From assembly GCA_015501585.1 (NCBI GenBank), contig JADNRY010000248.1, forward strand, positions 27,226-91,225: a DNA stretch of 64,000 nucleotides, read 5' to 3'. Source of the stretch: Rhodocollybia butyracea (taxonomy: Eukaryota > Basidiomycota > Agaricomycetes > Agaricales > Omphalotaceae). This document shows, in pieces, positions 11,771 through 21,910 of the stretch (position 1 is the first letter of the stretch; the number at the start of each line of letters is the position of its first letter). The position numbers and the translations under genes are program-made. The notes under the pieces are model-generated. The model was given only the letters and a program-made list of their open reading frames with translations, was not told the origin of the DNA and did no database searches.

Positions 11771-12024
11771 TGTAACGCCTCCGCCTCTCCATAATCACCA
11801 CTGACCGTATCCGGCGATACGGTCATCCTAGACGCCGCCGATAGACCAAACGGTCTATCTTATCATTCTATTTATTATTAATTATATAATAAATCCGTTA
11901 CTATAAGTATCGTACGATTACTTAAGAGTCTAGGTAGTCTTTTACACTGTCGTACACACAATAGTATCCTATTTGTCGTGTTCACCTGGTGTTCTTAAGG
12001 ACTTGCCCATAGGGCGCGTTTATA
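11771..12024 (+). repeat. 3' LTR of the gag-only element
   Basis: Copy of 8679-8931. Several differences from the 5' LTR fall inside palindromes. The hairpin matching 8748-8767 is one pair longer here (an A-to-G difference adds a C-G pair). TCGTACGA is a perfect palindrome here and is broken in the 5' copy, while CACCGGTG is perfect only in the 5' copy. Confidence 0.75.
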
Positions 12025-12929
12025 ATAATGTGTTCAGGCGCAAGGGCGCCTATCACTCTCGCCCCAAAACTGTATTAATGGTCATCGTGCTATTCATTAG
12101 TGCTGGGTATAGAACTGTGACTTATCATACCAGCCTGTATAATATATGTATCATACATATTGTACCTCAAGCCTCTGAGAAACCATGTATAATATGTATA
12201 CAAGTCTGAGGGTGGTCTGAGCCCTCTGAGTACTCTAAGATGGTCAAGTAGCCCGAGATGCAATTTGCCAATGAAATATTCAAAAATCCCCAGTACTTAC
12301 TAGTGGTTCACTATTCAATGCTCAAAAAGGACGAGTAGGACAGGTTGAACAGCGCGGCACATTCATTTCTTGACAGTGTGCATTTGGCTTAGTTGGCAAA
12401 GTCATGGAGCAAATCTTGGATACTGACCTAGACTGACCTGCCTTGACCTACCTCTGCGCGCGGGTTGACCTACCTTCCATAAGTTGAGCTAATCTCACCT
12501 AGAGATTGATAAGTTTGTCCGTGGGAGGCAAACGGTATGTCATGGTAGCCATTCATTATTATTATACATGTATTATATGTATAATACCTCAAAAAAAATG
12601 CCTGCGGCGCTTGTATAATACTTATTATACCTTAATTACTTACAAGACACGGAGCCTCTTCTATCATACAGTATCATACCAAGCCAATTCAATATCATAC
12701 CCAGCACTACTATTCATGTTCCTGGTATCGACCACCTTGTTTATACTCCACATATACCAGTTTGCAGTCCAAGTCCAAAGGAATTTACCTCAAGAGTATG
12801 GTTAAGGGTCAGTCTCTAACTGAAAAAGGCGCACCTTCAGCGTCTTAAGTGACAAGGTAGATTTTGCAAGCGATATCCTTTTTGGATTTGAGGTTCATCA
12901 ATCTTTTTCTTCAATTAATCCGTATAGTC
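12025..12929. other. Non-coding stretch with AT-rich palindromes between two LTR elements
   Basis: No gene seen. It holds perfect inverted repeats, e.g. 12560-12586 (TATTATACAT, 10-base stem, loop 7) and 12613-12630 (GTATAAT, 7-base stem, loop 4), and recurring TATAATAC/TATCATAC words. It may be a decayed relative of the hairpin-rich element. The last 80 bases before 12930 are probably the left part of the membrane-protein gene split by the copia insertion. Confidence 0.4.
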
Positions 12930-13276
12930 TGTTGGTATTCGGTCCGCGGTATATGGCCGCCAGTATGTACAGCTCCAATACCAAGTAGATATCAGACCCA
13001 AGTTCTTATCATTTGTTTTAACTTTTATTTCATTGATACGGATTTCTACTTATACTGTATGTATCGACGTTCCCTTCTTTTCCTCAGCCTTCATCACTTC
13101 TGGCTGAGGTATGTCTATTATACTTATGCTCTATGTCCATTATGCTCATACTGTACCTATAGCTTAGTTGTACATCGTACTAACGTGTCTCTTAGGTATG
13201 GTAATATGATTAAGCCTTCATCACTTCTGGCTGAGCTTAGTTGTACATCGTACTAACGTGTCTCTTAGTTCCAACA
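12930..13276 (+). repeat. 5' LTR of the copia element
   Basis: TGTTGG...CCAACA. Contains an internal duplication: the block CCTTCATCACTTCTGGCTGA and the block CTTAGTTGTACATCGTACTA each occur twice, also in the 3' LTR. Confidence 0.9.
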
Positions 13277-13288
13277 GGTTATGGGCCC
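13277..13288 (+). promoter_or_regulatory. Primer-binding site, half-tRNA-iMet type
   Basis: GGTTATGGGCCC immediately follows the 5' LTR. From memory the same sequence follows the LTR of Drosophila copia, which is primed by a 5' half-molecule of initiator tRNA-Met. The match suggests the same unusual priming here. Confidence 0.6.
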
Positions 13289-13375
13289 CGAGTCCGCCTG
13301 ATACAGCCAGCCTTATAGTGATTACCGGAATCGAATCTTTTATCTTCTCTTCCTGCATAACCCTCGTCTCTATCG

Positions 13376-14590
13376 ATGTCTACTACCCCTTCCGCTCCTA
13401 CTACCCAACCTACTCAGACTACTTCGAGTACACAGACCACTATGACCGCGCCGACTATTCCGAGTGATTGGACCATCCCTAGTGGTGGAAATTCTCTTCC
13501 CTCGTGACACTAAGCTCAAAGGTGAAACAATTTTTGTCTTGGTCTGCCGTCTTCCTCGCTGGTGCTCGCACAGTAGGATGTCAGTCTATTTTGTCGGCAC
13601 GCTTGTTTGTCCTCCGATACCGACACTAAGTATCTTATCTGGCAACGGATGGATTCTTATATGATGAACATGCTTCTCCAGTGTATCTCTGAGAGCATGG
13701 TCAGCATGGTAGAAGGTCTTACGAGCGCCGCCGCCTATAAACGACTTTCGGGTACTTATGGTCCTCAGGGTTCTGGTCTCATCATGACGTTCTTCTCCCG
13801 ACTCACCCGCCGACTTCCGCTCCAGCATAGCTTTGATTCTTTGTCTGCCCATCTTCAGGGTTTCGAATCTGCTCTGCAGGATATCCGGAAAGCTGGGTAC
13901 GTTGTGGAGGAAGGGTTTGCCTCTGCTATTCTTGTCACTACTCTCCCCAATGAGGAAGGTGCGACCGGGTCTTGGCACACCTGGATCCGCAGTTTCTCTC
14001 TCACCTCCAGCACTACTCTTGAGTCGACTGTCCAACAGATTTTAGGTTCTTACCGTTCAGCTCATCCTGACGAGAACTCTAATTCCGGCATGTCGAACGT
14101 AGAAGCCGCCGTCGCTGTGCTCGAACGCTCCTATGCGGCCCGTGGAGATTATTATTGTGTCAACTGCCACACTCCCGGTCACACCAAGGATTTTTGCCGT
14201 AAGCCCGGTGGTGGGAAACATGCTATGGAGGCTAAGGGAGGTAACAGAAAGGGGAAAAATAAGAAGAAGGGCAAAGAGAAAGCCCACCATGTGGAGAGTG
14301 GGGGAGGAGGTGAAACTGAGCAGTCTACCTCATCACATTTCGTAGAATCTTCTTCGGGCGCCAATATTATCGATTTCTCTGCTTACCCGGTGACCGAGAC
14401 TTCTACAAATGTGAATTCCTCCCAGCCTATGTCTGAGTCAGTGTATCCAGCTGGTACTACTGCCGATAGGCCTCCCATCATTATCGACTCTGGTACTACG
14501 TCTCACATTCATTCTGTTCGTGCCGACTTCACTCTTTCCACCATCCGGCCATTTCTCAGAAGGTTACTGGATTTGGTCATGGTACTATGA
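13376..14590 (+). pseudogene. Copia gag and start of protease, frameshifted
   Basis: The likely start is ATG 13376 (Thr/Ser-rich N-terminus), but the first 75 codons switch frame twice before the long open stretch from 13607. That stretch gives a gag-like helical region (DTKYLIWQRMDSYMMNMLLQ), a CCHC zinc knuckle CVNCHTPGHTKDFC near 14155-14200, a Lys-rich linker, and the aspartic protease motif IIIDSGTTSHI near 14480. A further frameshift near 14555 separates it from the pol frame, where TGFGHGTMKIAGRG continues the protease. Confidence 0.75.
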
Positions 14591-17500
14591 AGATTGCAGG
14601 TCGAGGTATAGCCGTTTTTCTTGCGCGTCGTCGCCATCGTCAACTTGTCCGTCTCAATCTGAAGGACACTGCTTTCGTTCCTGACTCCTCTCCTACCCTC
14701 ATTTCCGTTTCCCGACTCGACGAAGCTAAGTGTTATACTGTCTTTGGCGCAGGGAAATGTGTAACATTCAGTAAGGATGATGCTGGTACTTTTATCCAGC
14801 GCCTTATTGATGAGGAGGATGTTGTTTTCACTGGAACGAAGGACGATTCTCGACTTTATCACCTTGACTCTGCTCCCTCCACCTCTGCGTTTACATCTTC
14901 CACCTCGGACAAACCTCCGCTTTACTCCAAACTGGTTCAGCTTCATAACGAGCTTGGGCATTTGAACTATCCCGCTTGTCGTGACTTGTACCGTTCGGGT
15001 ACGCTTGAGGGGATGACCGTGAAACTTACGGCCTCAGAATTGGCTGCAGAACCCCCCATCTGTGACGCCTGTGCGCAGGGAAAGCTCACCCGTGCGCGCT
15101 TTCCTGAATCGAACTCTAGAGCTTCAGAGCCACTGGGCCTAGTTCACTCAGATCTTTGGGGACCAGCTCCGGTCTTGACCACGACCGGCATGGGGTATCT
15201 CATCACGTTTCTTGATGATTGCTCCCGTATGGCTTGGGGTTACTTGCTTCGCCGCAAGAGTGATGCTTTTACTGCTTTTAAGCAGTGGTTAGTTGAAGTA
15301 GAGAAGGTAACCGGCAAAAAGTTGAAGGTTTTCCGCACTGACAATGGTGGGGAATATATAACCAACGAGTGGCGCGATTGGATGAAGGAGCATGGTATCC
15401 GCTGGGAAAAGACCGCTCCTTACACTCCTGAACAGAACGGCCGTTCTGAGCGCCTCAATCGTACAATTTTTGACCGGGTACGCACTATCCTTATTCACTC
15501 TCAACTTCCTCTCTCTATGTGGGGCTACGCTGTCTGGTACATTCTTAATATCCGTGCCCGGACTTATGCTAGTCCTCTACCTAAAGGGGAGACACCCTAT
15601 CATCTCTGGTACAAGAAGCACCCTGACCGTCGAAAATTGCATTCTTTTGGATGTAAAGTTTGGGTATACAACAACTCCAGGAGCATAAACTTGACGCTCG
15701 TGGTACTCCTGGTATTTTTCTAGGTTTTGACGAGACTCGGGTGGCGTACTATGTGTACACGCCAGGTAAAGGTGTACGTTCAGCAATCTCTGTGAAGTTT
15801 GATGACAACACTAATGGAGATGGACTTTTGAGCGCCGCGGGGGAGTCCTATGATTATTCGTCTCTCAAAAATCCTACTTATAAAGATGACGATGAGTTTT
15901 CCCCTATAACCGCTCCATCCGCTCTCCCACCTGACCCTCCTGTTCCTGTTCCTCCTGCTACTCCTCCACCTCGTGCCCCTCGTCCTAATCCCCGCATGCC
16001 TTCTGATGCTACACCTGCTAAGACTCGCTCTCTGCGAGAGCAGAAGTCCAGCCACAGATTGATGAGGATATTCCTCCGCATGTTGAGCTTGATATGGATG
16101 ATAGCGGGGATGAGGGGGAGATGCCCGAACTGGCTCATATCTTGAGTGGTGAAATTCCATTCAATGTTTCGCAGGCTCTCAACTCTCCCGATCATGCAGA
16201 GTGGGAAGCCGCTTGTCATTACGAGCTTAACCAGCTCTTGGAGACTGGGACTTACTCTCTCGTTCCACCACCTCCTGACCGTAAGGCCATTGGTACACGC
16301 TGGGCTTCGCGCTATCAAGCGCAATGCCGACACTCAGGCCATTGAGGTCTACCGAGCTCGACTTGTAGCTCAGGGTTTTACCCAAATTCCGGGTATTGAC
16401 TTTGTCGATATCCACGCTCCGACTGCTCGTATTGAATCCATTCGTGGTATTGCAACCGTAGCGGCCATCCAGGATTGGGAAATTCATGTCATTGATGTGA
16501 AATCTGCTTATCTTAATAGCACCATCCCTGATGACCAGCCAACGTATGTGAAGCAACCCCCGGATTTGCAGTCAGAGGAAAGGATTCGTGGGTTTGGAAG
16601 CTTAACAAGGCACTCTATGGACTTAAGCAGTCTGGTTTTCTCTGGTATGAGAAACTAAAAAGTGTTTTGGTTGAACTTGGCTTTCAGGTTTGCATTTCCG
16701 ATCCTTGTGTCTTCTTTCGTCGTTCTTCCGATGGAATAATCATCATTGCAACTCACGTCGATGATCTAGCTCTCTTTGGTTCCTCCATTCTACAGATTAT
16801 TCAATTCAAGGATGAGTTCCGTACTCATTTTGATATCTCGGATAAGGGGGAGATCTCTCAATTTTTGGGTATGACTGTTACTCGTGATAGATCTGCTCGA
16901 ACCATTTCCTTTTCCCAACGTTCCTACATCTTGTCTCTCATTTCGCGTTTCCGACTCGATGATGCTCACCCCTTGGAACACCCATGGAAAAGACGGTATT
17001 GTCCAAAGCTGATTGTCCTTCTGATGATTCTCCTGAACAGAGAGAGATGCGCTTGGTGCCCTACGCTGAAGGTGTTGGTTCTCTCATGCACGCCTCCACT
17101 CGAAGCGCCCGGACATCACTCGCAGCACCCAACAAGTAGCGCAGTTCATGCATAATCCCGGTCATATCCACTGGAAAGCAGTGAAACGGATTATTCGCTA
17201 TTTGAAGGGGACTGTTGACTTCGTCCTCGTCCTTGGTGGCAAGTCACTCCTTTTCTTTGCCTATACCGACTCCAACTTTGTTGATCACCTTGAACATGGT
17301 CGTTCGGTGTCTGGCGCCGCCCTCACTTTCGGTACAGGTTGTTTTTCCTGGTATACGAGGAAACAGACTGCTGTTGCGACTTCCACCAGTGAAGCCGAAT
17401 ATTATGCAGCTGGATCTTGTGGTAGGGAAGTTGTTTGGTTCCGCTCCCTTCTCCAGGAACTCGACTTCACTCAACCTGAACCAACTCAGATGTTTGTTGA

Positions 17501-17729
17501 TTCATCTTCGGCTTTGAAGAACATTAATTCCGACCAAGTCACTAATGCAAACAAACATATCAAAATTCACCACCACTGGATTCGTGAAGCGGTTCATTGC
17601 GGTGATATTCAGACAGCTGTTGTTGCTTCTAGGGATAATGTCGCCGACATATTCACCAAAGCTCTTGATGGTGAAACTCATCGACAGGCAACTCGACTAC
17701 TGGGACTTGTCCCAATGCATTCTCGTTGA
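14587..17729 (+). pseudogene. Copia pol: integrase, reverse transcriptase, RNase H, with several frameshifts
   Basis: 14587-15723: the integrase HHCC region (HNELGHLNYPACRDL, CDACAQGKL) and a complete DDE core (HSDLWG, RTDNGGEY, NGRSERLNR). The frame changes near 15660; QLQEHKLDARGTPGIFLGFDE then carries on. Reverse transcriptase is spread over frames at 16094-16330, 16330-16600 (RLVAQGFTQIPGIDF, IDVKSAYLNS) and 16667-17000, with the active-site motif HVDD in place of the more usual YVDD. RNase H at 17148-17729 has AYTDSNF and TSTSEAEYYA and ends at a TGA just before the polypurine tract. At least five single-base frame changes make it non-functional. Confidence 0.85.
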
Positions 17730-17736
17730 GGGGGAG
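17728..17736 (+). promoter_or_regulatory. Polypurine tract of the copia element
   Basis: GAGGGGGAG ends at the base before the 3' LTR, the expected plus-strand priming site. Confidence 0.8.
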
Positions 17737-18082
17737 TGTTGGATATTCGGTCCGCGGTATATGGCCGCCGGTATGTACAGCTCCAATACCGAGTAGATAT
17801 CAGACCCGAGTTCTTATCATTTGTTTTAACTTTTATTTCACTGATACGGATTTCTACTTATACTGTAGTATCGACGTTCCCTTCTTTTCCTCAGCCTTCA
17901 TCACTTCTGGCTGAGGTATGTCTATTATACTTATGCTCTATGTCCATTATGCTCATACTGTACCTATAGCTTAGTTGTACATCGTACTAACGTGTCTCTT
18001 AGGTATGGTAATATGATTAGCCTTCATCACTTCTGGCTGAGCTTAGTTGTACATCGTACTAACGTGTCTCTTAGTTCCAACA
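17737..18082 (+). repeat. 3' LTR of the copia element
   Basis: Near-identical to 12930-13276, with a few substitutions and 1-base indels, ending CCAACA and followed by the target duplication TAGTC. Confidence 0.9.
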
Positions 18083-18963
18083 TAGTCAACTTGATATCTA
18101 TGGTGTTAGTTTTTGATTGGAGATGCGGTGGTTTTATGGAGGACTTGGGCAGTTTGGTCCCCTCATGGGTCCCCTACTAGTACGCATTCCATTGTCATTG
18201 TTCCTATTGTTTTGTGGATCTCATCGTTCGGTGTGTATACACTGAGCAACGCTGGCGGCACTGATGTTTATCTGATCATACTACTTGAAAGGGTGCCTTC
18301 TTGCTTGGGTTATTACTCGCGTGACTCAGGCTATTGAGCCTTTGCACTGGTTAGACTTTAATTTCCGCAATGACGACCCTGAGTTTCTATTGCTCACAAA
18401 TTACATTCTTTCCTTGGTTGTAAACGGGGTATCAACAATTCTAACAGGATACAAGGCATGGTGCGTGAACAAACCTTGAATACTTAGCTTTACTGAATTG
18501 TCTGTGGATAGGAAACATCGTAACCTAAAAAGGATTCCTTCACTGTTTTGTCTGTACCAACAAGGGCTGGAAGAACCCTTGCATTGTTGGTGGAGTCTGG
18601 AATGATCTACTTTGTGTTATTTGTGAGTGAGGCTGATTCCATGATACATTTTGTCCATGCTTGGAGCTCTAAGATGGGCGATTCAGAGCATACTATTCTT
18701 CGACTTTGTTCCTAACCCAAATACTGCCGGAATCGCGGCATCAATTATTGCAAGCTTAGGAGACCAAGTTATGGTATGAATGTCAAATGTTCCTTCGGAG
18801 ACAAAAGTTCAACTTCTTCACATTCCAATCAGAGTTTGTACCGACCTTAATTATCATTCTTGTACAGAGGGAACAGACAATATGGGACTCAGCTGAAGTC
18901 TGGGAAGCTATTACAACCGTAGCCTTTGAACCAGGTACCCACTATGAAGATATAGTAGTTTGA
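18083..18963 (+). pseudogene. Fungal multi-span membrane protein gene, 3' part, disrupted by the copia element
   Basis: In different frames, consistent with exons, the region encodes blocks that I recognise from a large basidiomycete family of seven-span-like membrane proteins: IGDAVVLWRTWAVW; LTNYILSLVVNGVSTILTGYKAW; RTLALLVESGMIYFVLF; and a last block with FVPTLIIILVQREQTIWDSA. The segments are hydrophobic and spaced as membrane spans. The copia element sits just upstream of the IGDAVV block, so the gene is split and its 5' half (left of 12930) is hard to recognise. Function of the family is unknown; some authors treat it as GPCR-like. Confidence 0.55.
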
Positions 18964-19700
18964 TAAGTAACTTAAGATAGAAGTAAAATCAGCGGTGTCC
19001 TAGTCTAGGTTTGTATTAGGCCTAGTTCAACTTGGGAGCTCTCACTCTCGCGATTGGAGTGTGAATAGGTTTGGCCACCGGTGCAGGAAGTTGGTGAACG
19101 ATTCCAAAATCTTCGAGAGACGCCGTATTCTGGTAGACTTTTTTCGGAGCCCATAAATTTCTATTCAGATCATGAATATTTTGTGTTCCGTGGGGAGGTA
19201 GTCTCGCAAGCCAGAATTCACGTCACGAGAGTGAAGAAAAGTCGTTAGCGGGAGATGCATTTACAGGCTACAAGCGGCCTACATGGAACCATTAACCAAT
19301 ACGAAGAGAATCAAAGCCCAAATTAACGCAGATACTTTATCGAATATCCACCAACGGATGCCATCTGCGACTAATGTGTATAGAGGATGCTACCTCCTGT
19401 ACCAAGAAATCTCGTCATACCAACGTCATACAGAGCGCATGCAGGAGTACGGATCATACCTTCAAGGAACCTTCCTCTTAACCTTCATCTTCCAACGCTA
19501 ACCCCTAGTGCTCAAATCCAGTTATAAAACTCCCTCGTAGACTTATTCCTCCTGCTAAAGTAAGTCCCTTTGCTCCAGTCAGTCAAACTGTCGACTTGTA
19601 ATTACAATCGTAATTACAACTGGGTTGCAGCCCCCGCCTTCCAACACCATACTCTCTAGTCGCGTCTCATGGGGTTCGAGTTAACGGCCAGAGTGCATTA
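18964..19700. other. Intergenic; one short ORF
   Basis: A 72-codon plus-strand ORF at 19283-19501 has no recognisable motif. Nothing else seen. Confidence 0.4.
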
Positions 19701-19709
19701 TCGTACCCC

Positions 19710-20300
19710 GAACTCTCCGAGCATGTTTCCGAAATCCGGATCCCTTCGAATCTGAGAGATTACAGCACATAGCTTAACTCAGGCAACAGGAGAGTCGGGA
19801 ATATCGGTGTGGCGGCTTTTGTCATGGAATCCTATGTGAAGTGCCTGGCAGGAAGATTCGAGGGTATGTCAGAGGATGCGAGGAAGTCAAGGTTCCAGAG
19901 TACAGCCGACTAGCACGCGGTTGAACGTTGGCTTCGGAGTCCGGACATGGTGGTTGTTACGTTGTAAGCAACGCGCGAGCGGTTCACGTTGGCCAAGAAG
20001 TACAATTGACATTAGTAGCATTGTTTGCTTCCAACTGAAATGCGAATCATTGGGCCTTGGCAAACTCACGGTCTGAATTTTGAATTTAGCCAATGATATA
20101 GATCCTATATTTAATGCAGATTTAATGGTATCTGTAAAGAGGCACTTGTTTAGATGCATAATCCTTCCAATCCTGCAATGCTATGTTCCCAACGAACCGC
20201 CCTTCAGCTTTCACCGACAAATCCTTGAAAAAGTACTCCACTATTTCGAGTACAGACTCGGGCCATGCACCATTATTCTCCTCGTAATCTTCCACGAGTG
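19710..20300 (-). pseudogene. Partial F-box gene copy (5' region) fused to the 3' part of the next copy
   Basis: 19710-19970 resembles the 5' part of the F-box gene at 21330-21560 (shared words such as CAACAGGAGAGTC, GGAATATC, GTGGCGGCTTTTG, GAAGTGCCTGG), but its frame is broken and the F-box itself is absent. 20085-20300 resembles 21690-21905. The arrangement is what unequal exchange within an F-box tandem array would leave. Confidence 0.55.
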
Positions 20301-21550
20301 TTTCCAGTTTGACATACTCTAATGCACACTCTGACCGTTTTTACTACCTCTTTCAGCTTACCAAGAGGGGTGGCAGCTGCAGAAGCTCCTTCCCACTGAT
20401 CATAATCAACAAGGTCGACCAGTGTAGCATGTAGCCTGGCCAATTTGGGGAGTGTAACGCAGTCCCAGACCCCGTTATCAATGTAATGATAATCCATGTG
20501 CCCACCGATTGTCAAGTTTGATAGCGAGGATTGGCAGGGGATTTGTTTAGCATCAGGGTTACCTCCGAAACGGAAAGACCGGAGTGTCAAGGACTCCAAA
20601 CAAGGGCACATACAGAGTAACCTAGCAAGAGATACGCCGCTGTAGCGGTCGAGTTCCAAGACCTTCAAGTTACGACTCGCTATGACATCTGTGTATGACT
20701 CGGAGAGCTTTGATAGTTTCAGTTTCTGGAGAGGAGGGCGACACTCCAAGATTGGATTTAGGACTGGATCTATCCAATACTCATCCCATTGGAATGACAA
20801 ATCTTTGAGAAGAGGAAAATGCGCAGAGGAGAGCTTGAAGGGGAAGATGATGTCAATATCGTGCAGGTAGGTAAATGACAATGCAGCCTGTCTCCATCTA
20901 TGAGCCCGCGCCACCAACATGGTAACGACAGCTGGAGGACTTTGATACTTCGGTAAAGGGGTGAAAATTTCAATACTCATAGGTACTGAGACTCCCGATC
21001 GTAAAATGCATTCATTCAGAAATACAGTCAATTCGGTGGAGAGCGCAACCTGAAAGCCACAGTTAACCTTTATCCTGGACCAGAAGGTAGAGTATGAAAC
21101 AGCCTGGTCCCGCCACCAAAAGCAGATCCAGGTGAATAAAAAAATACACCCAGATAGATGGAAGGTAGGCTTCAAGAATGGCCATGAGTAGGTAATACCA
21201 GGTTTATTGGATGTCTCGATGACTAGTTGAAAGATATCTATCAAAACATCCGAGGGAAGGGTTCGAATGGGAGCCAACAGAGATTCCTGCAGTTCCAGGA
21301 CCCTCGAAATCTCGCTACGAGTCGTACTCTCCGAGCATGCTCCCATATCGCTTCGGGTCCGAGCGATTAGAGCGCATAACCTAGTTCGGGCAACAGGAGA
21401 GTCAGGAATATCATTGTGGCGGCTTTTGGCGAGGAATTCTGTGTGAAGTGCCTGGTAGGCAGTTTCGAGGGAAGAGTACATCGGAGACTCCAAGGAAGTC
21501 GAACTTCTGGAGTACAACAGACTATGCGGTAGAACGTTGGCTTCGGACAT
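20122..21550 (-). pseudogene. F-box protein gene with a 1-base frameshift near its 3' end
   Basis: Reads from ATG 21548-21550 (MSEANVLPHS). Around residue 90 is the F-box core LAPIRTLPSDVLIDIFQLV, followed by ICFWWRDQA and a leucine-rich region with LSESYTDVI and YSGVSLARLL repeats. It is a close paralog of the genes at 53260 and 57333. Compared with them the sequence has one extra A in an A-run near 20335 (KEVVK). Reading then goes out of frame and stops early at 20273, while the neighbouring frame continues with homologous C-terminal sequence (FFKDLSVKAEGRFVGN) to a TAA at 20122. F-box proteins link targets to SCF ubiquitin ligase through Skp1; the LRR-like part would choose the target. A homopolymer sequencing error cannot be excluded. 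Confidence 0.7.
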
Positions 21551-21689
21551 GGTGGTTGCAAGCAACCTGAAGCACGCAGTTCACGTGGTTCACGTTATGC
21601 ACTCGCTAAGTATATTGACTATGGTATTGTTGCGTCCAACTGAAATGCGAATACTCGCAAAACTTACCGAGGTTGTTCAAACCAAGAGT

Positions 21690-21910
21690 GTTGCCTTGGT
21701 TTTGAATTTAGTCAATGACATAAATCCTACATCTAATGGTATCCGCGACGAAATAAATGCTTAATCCTTCTAATCTTGCAACAACTCGCCCCCAACAAGT
21801 CCTCGACGAGACACCCTTCAACTTTGACCGACTAATCCTCGAAAAAAGTACTCCACTATTTCGAGTACAGGCTCGGGCCATCTGACATGGTAATCTTCCA
21901 CACGCTATCA
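21690..21910 (-). pseudogene. Fragment matching the 3' flank and end of the F-box gene
   Basis: Shares long words with 20085-20300 in the same orientation (e.g. AGTACTCCACTATTTCGAGT), but the body of the gene is absent. It is the remnant of a third tandem copy. Confidence 0.5.

Larger units (their letters stand above)
8679..12024 (+). mobile_element. Non-autonomous gag-only LTR retrotransposon, saturated with short hairpins
   Basis: Two direct repeats of about 254 bases (8679-8931 and 11771-12024) beginning TGTAAC flank a single ORF that encodes a Gag-like protein and nothing else. There is no protease, reverse transcriptase, RNase H or integrase in the 3.35 kb. A polypurine tract (GGTGGGGAGG, 11761-11770) directly precedes the 3' LTR. 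The layout matches terminal-repeat elements with a GAG domain (TR-GAG), which are mobilised in trans. By eye I found at least 30 perfect inverted repeats with stems of 6-10 bases and short loops across LTR, leader, gag and 3' UTR. No target-site duplication is visible (GGCAC on the left is not found next to 12024), so the right flank may have been rearranged. Confidence 0.75.
12930..18082 (+). mobile_element. Ty1/copia LTR retrotransposon with intact ends but frameshifted genes
   Basis: Complete 5153-base element. LTRs of 347 and 346 bases begin TGTTGG and end CCAACA. The five bases before it (TAGTC, 12925-12929) are repeated directly after it (18083-18087), so insertion was clean. The gene order gag - protease - integrase - reverse transcriptase - RNase H is that of Ty1/copia. 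The pol reading frame changes at least five or six times, so this copy cannot make a full polyprotein. LTR differences are few (about 7 in 347), implying a fairly recent insertion. It lies inside a fungal membrane-protein gene. Confidence 0.9.

Noticed and set aside
12356..12364. GGCAC as the right target duplication of the gag-only element
   Set aside because: It lies more than 300 bases beyond the end of LTR similarity and the sequence after it does not continue the interrupted gene.
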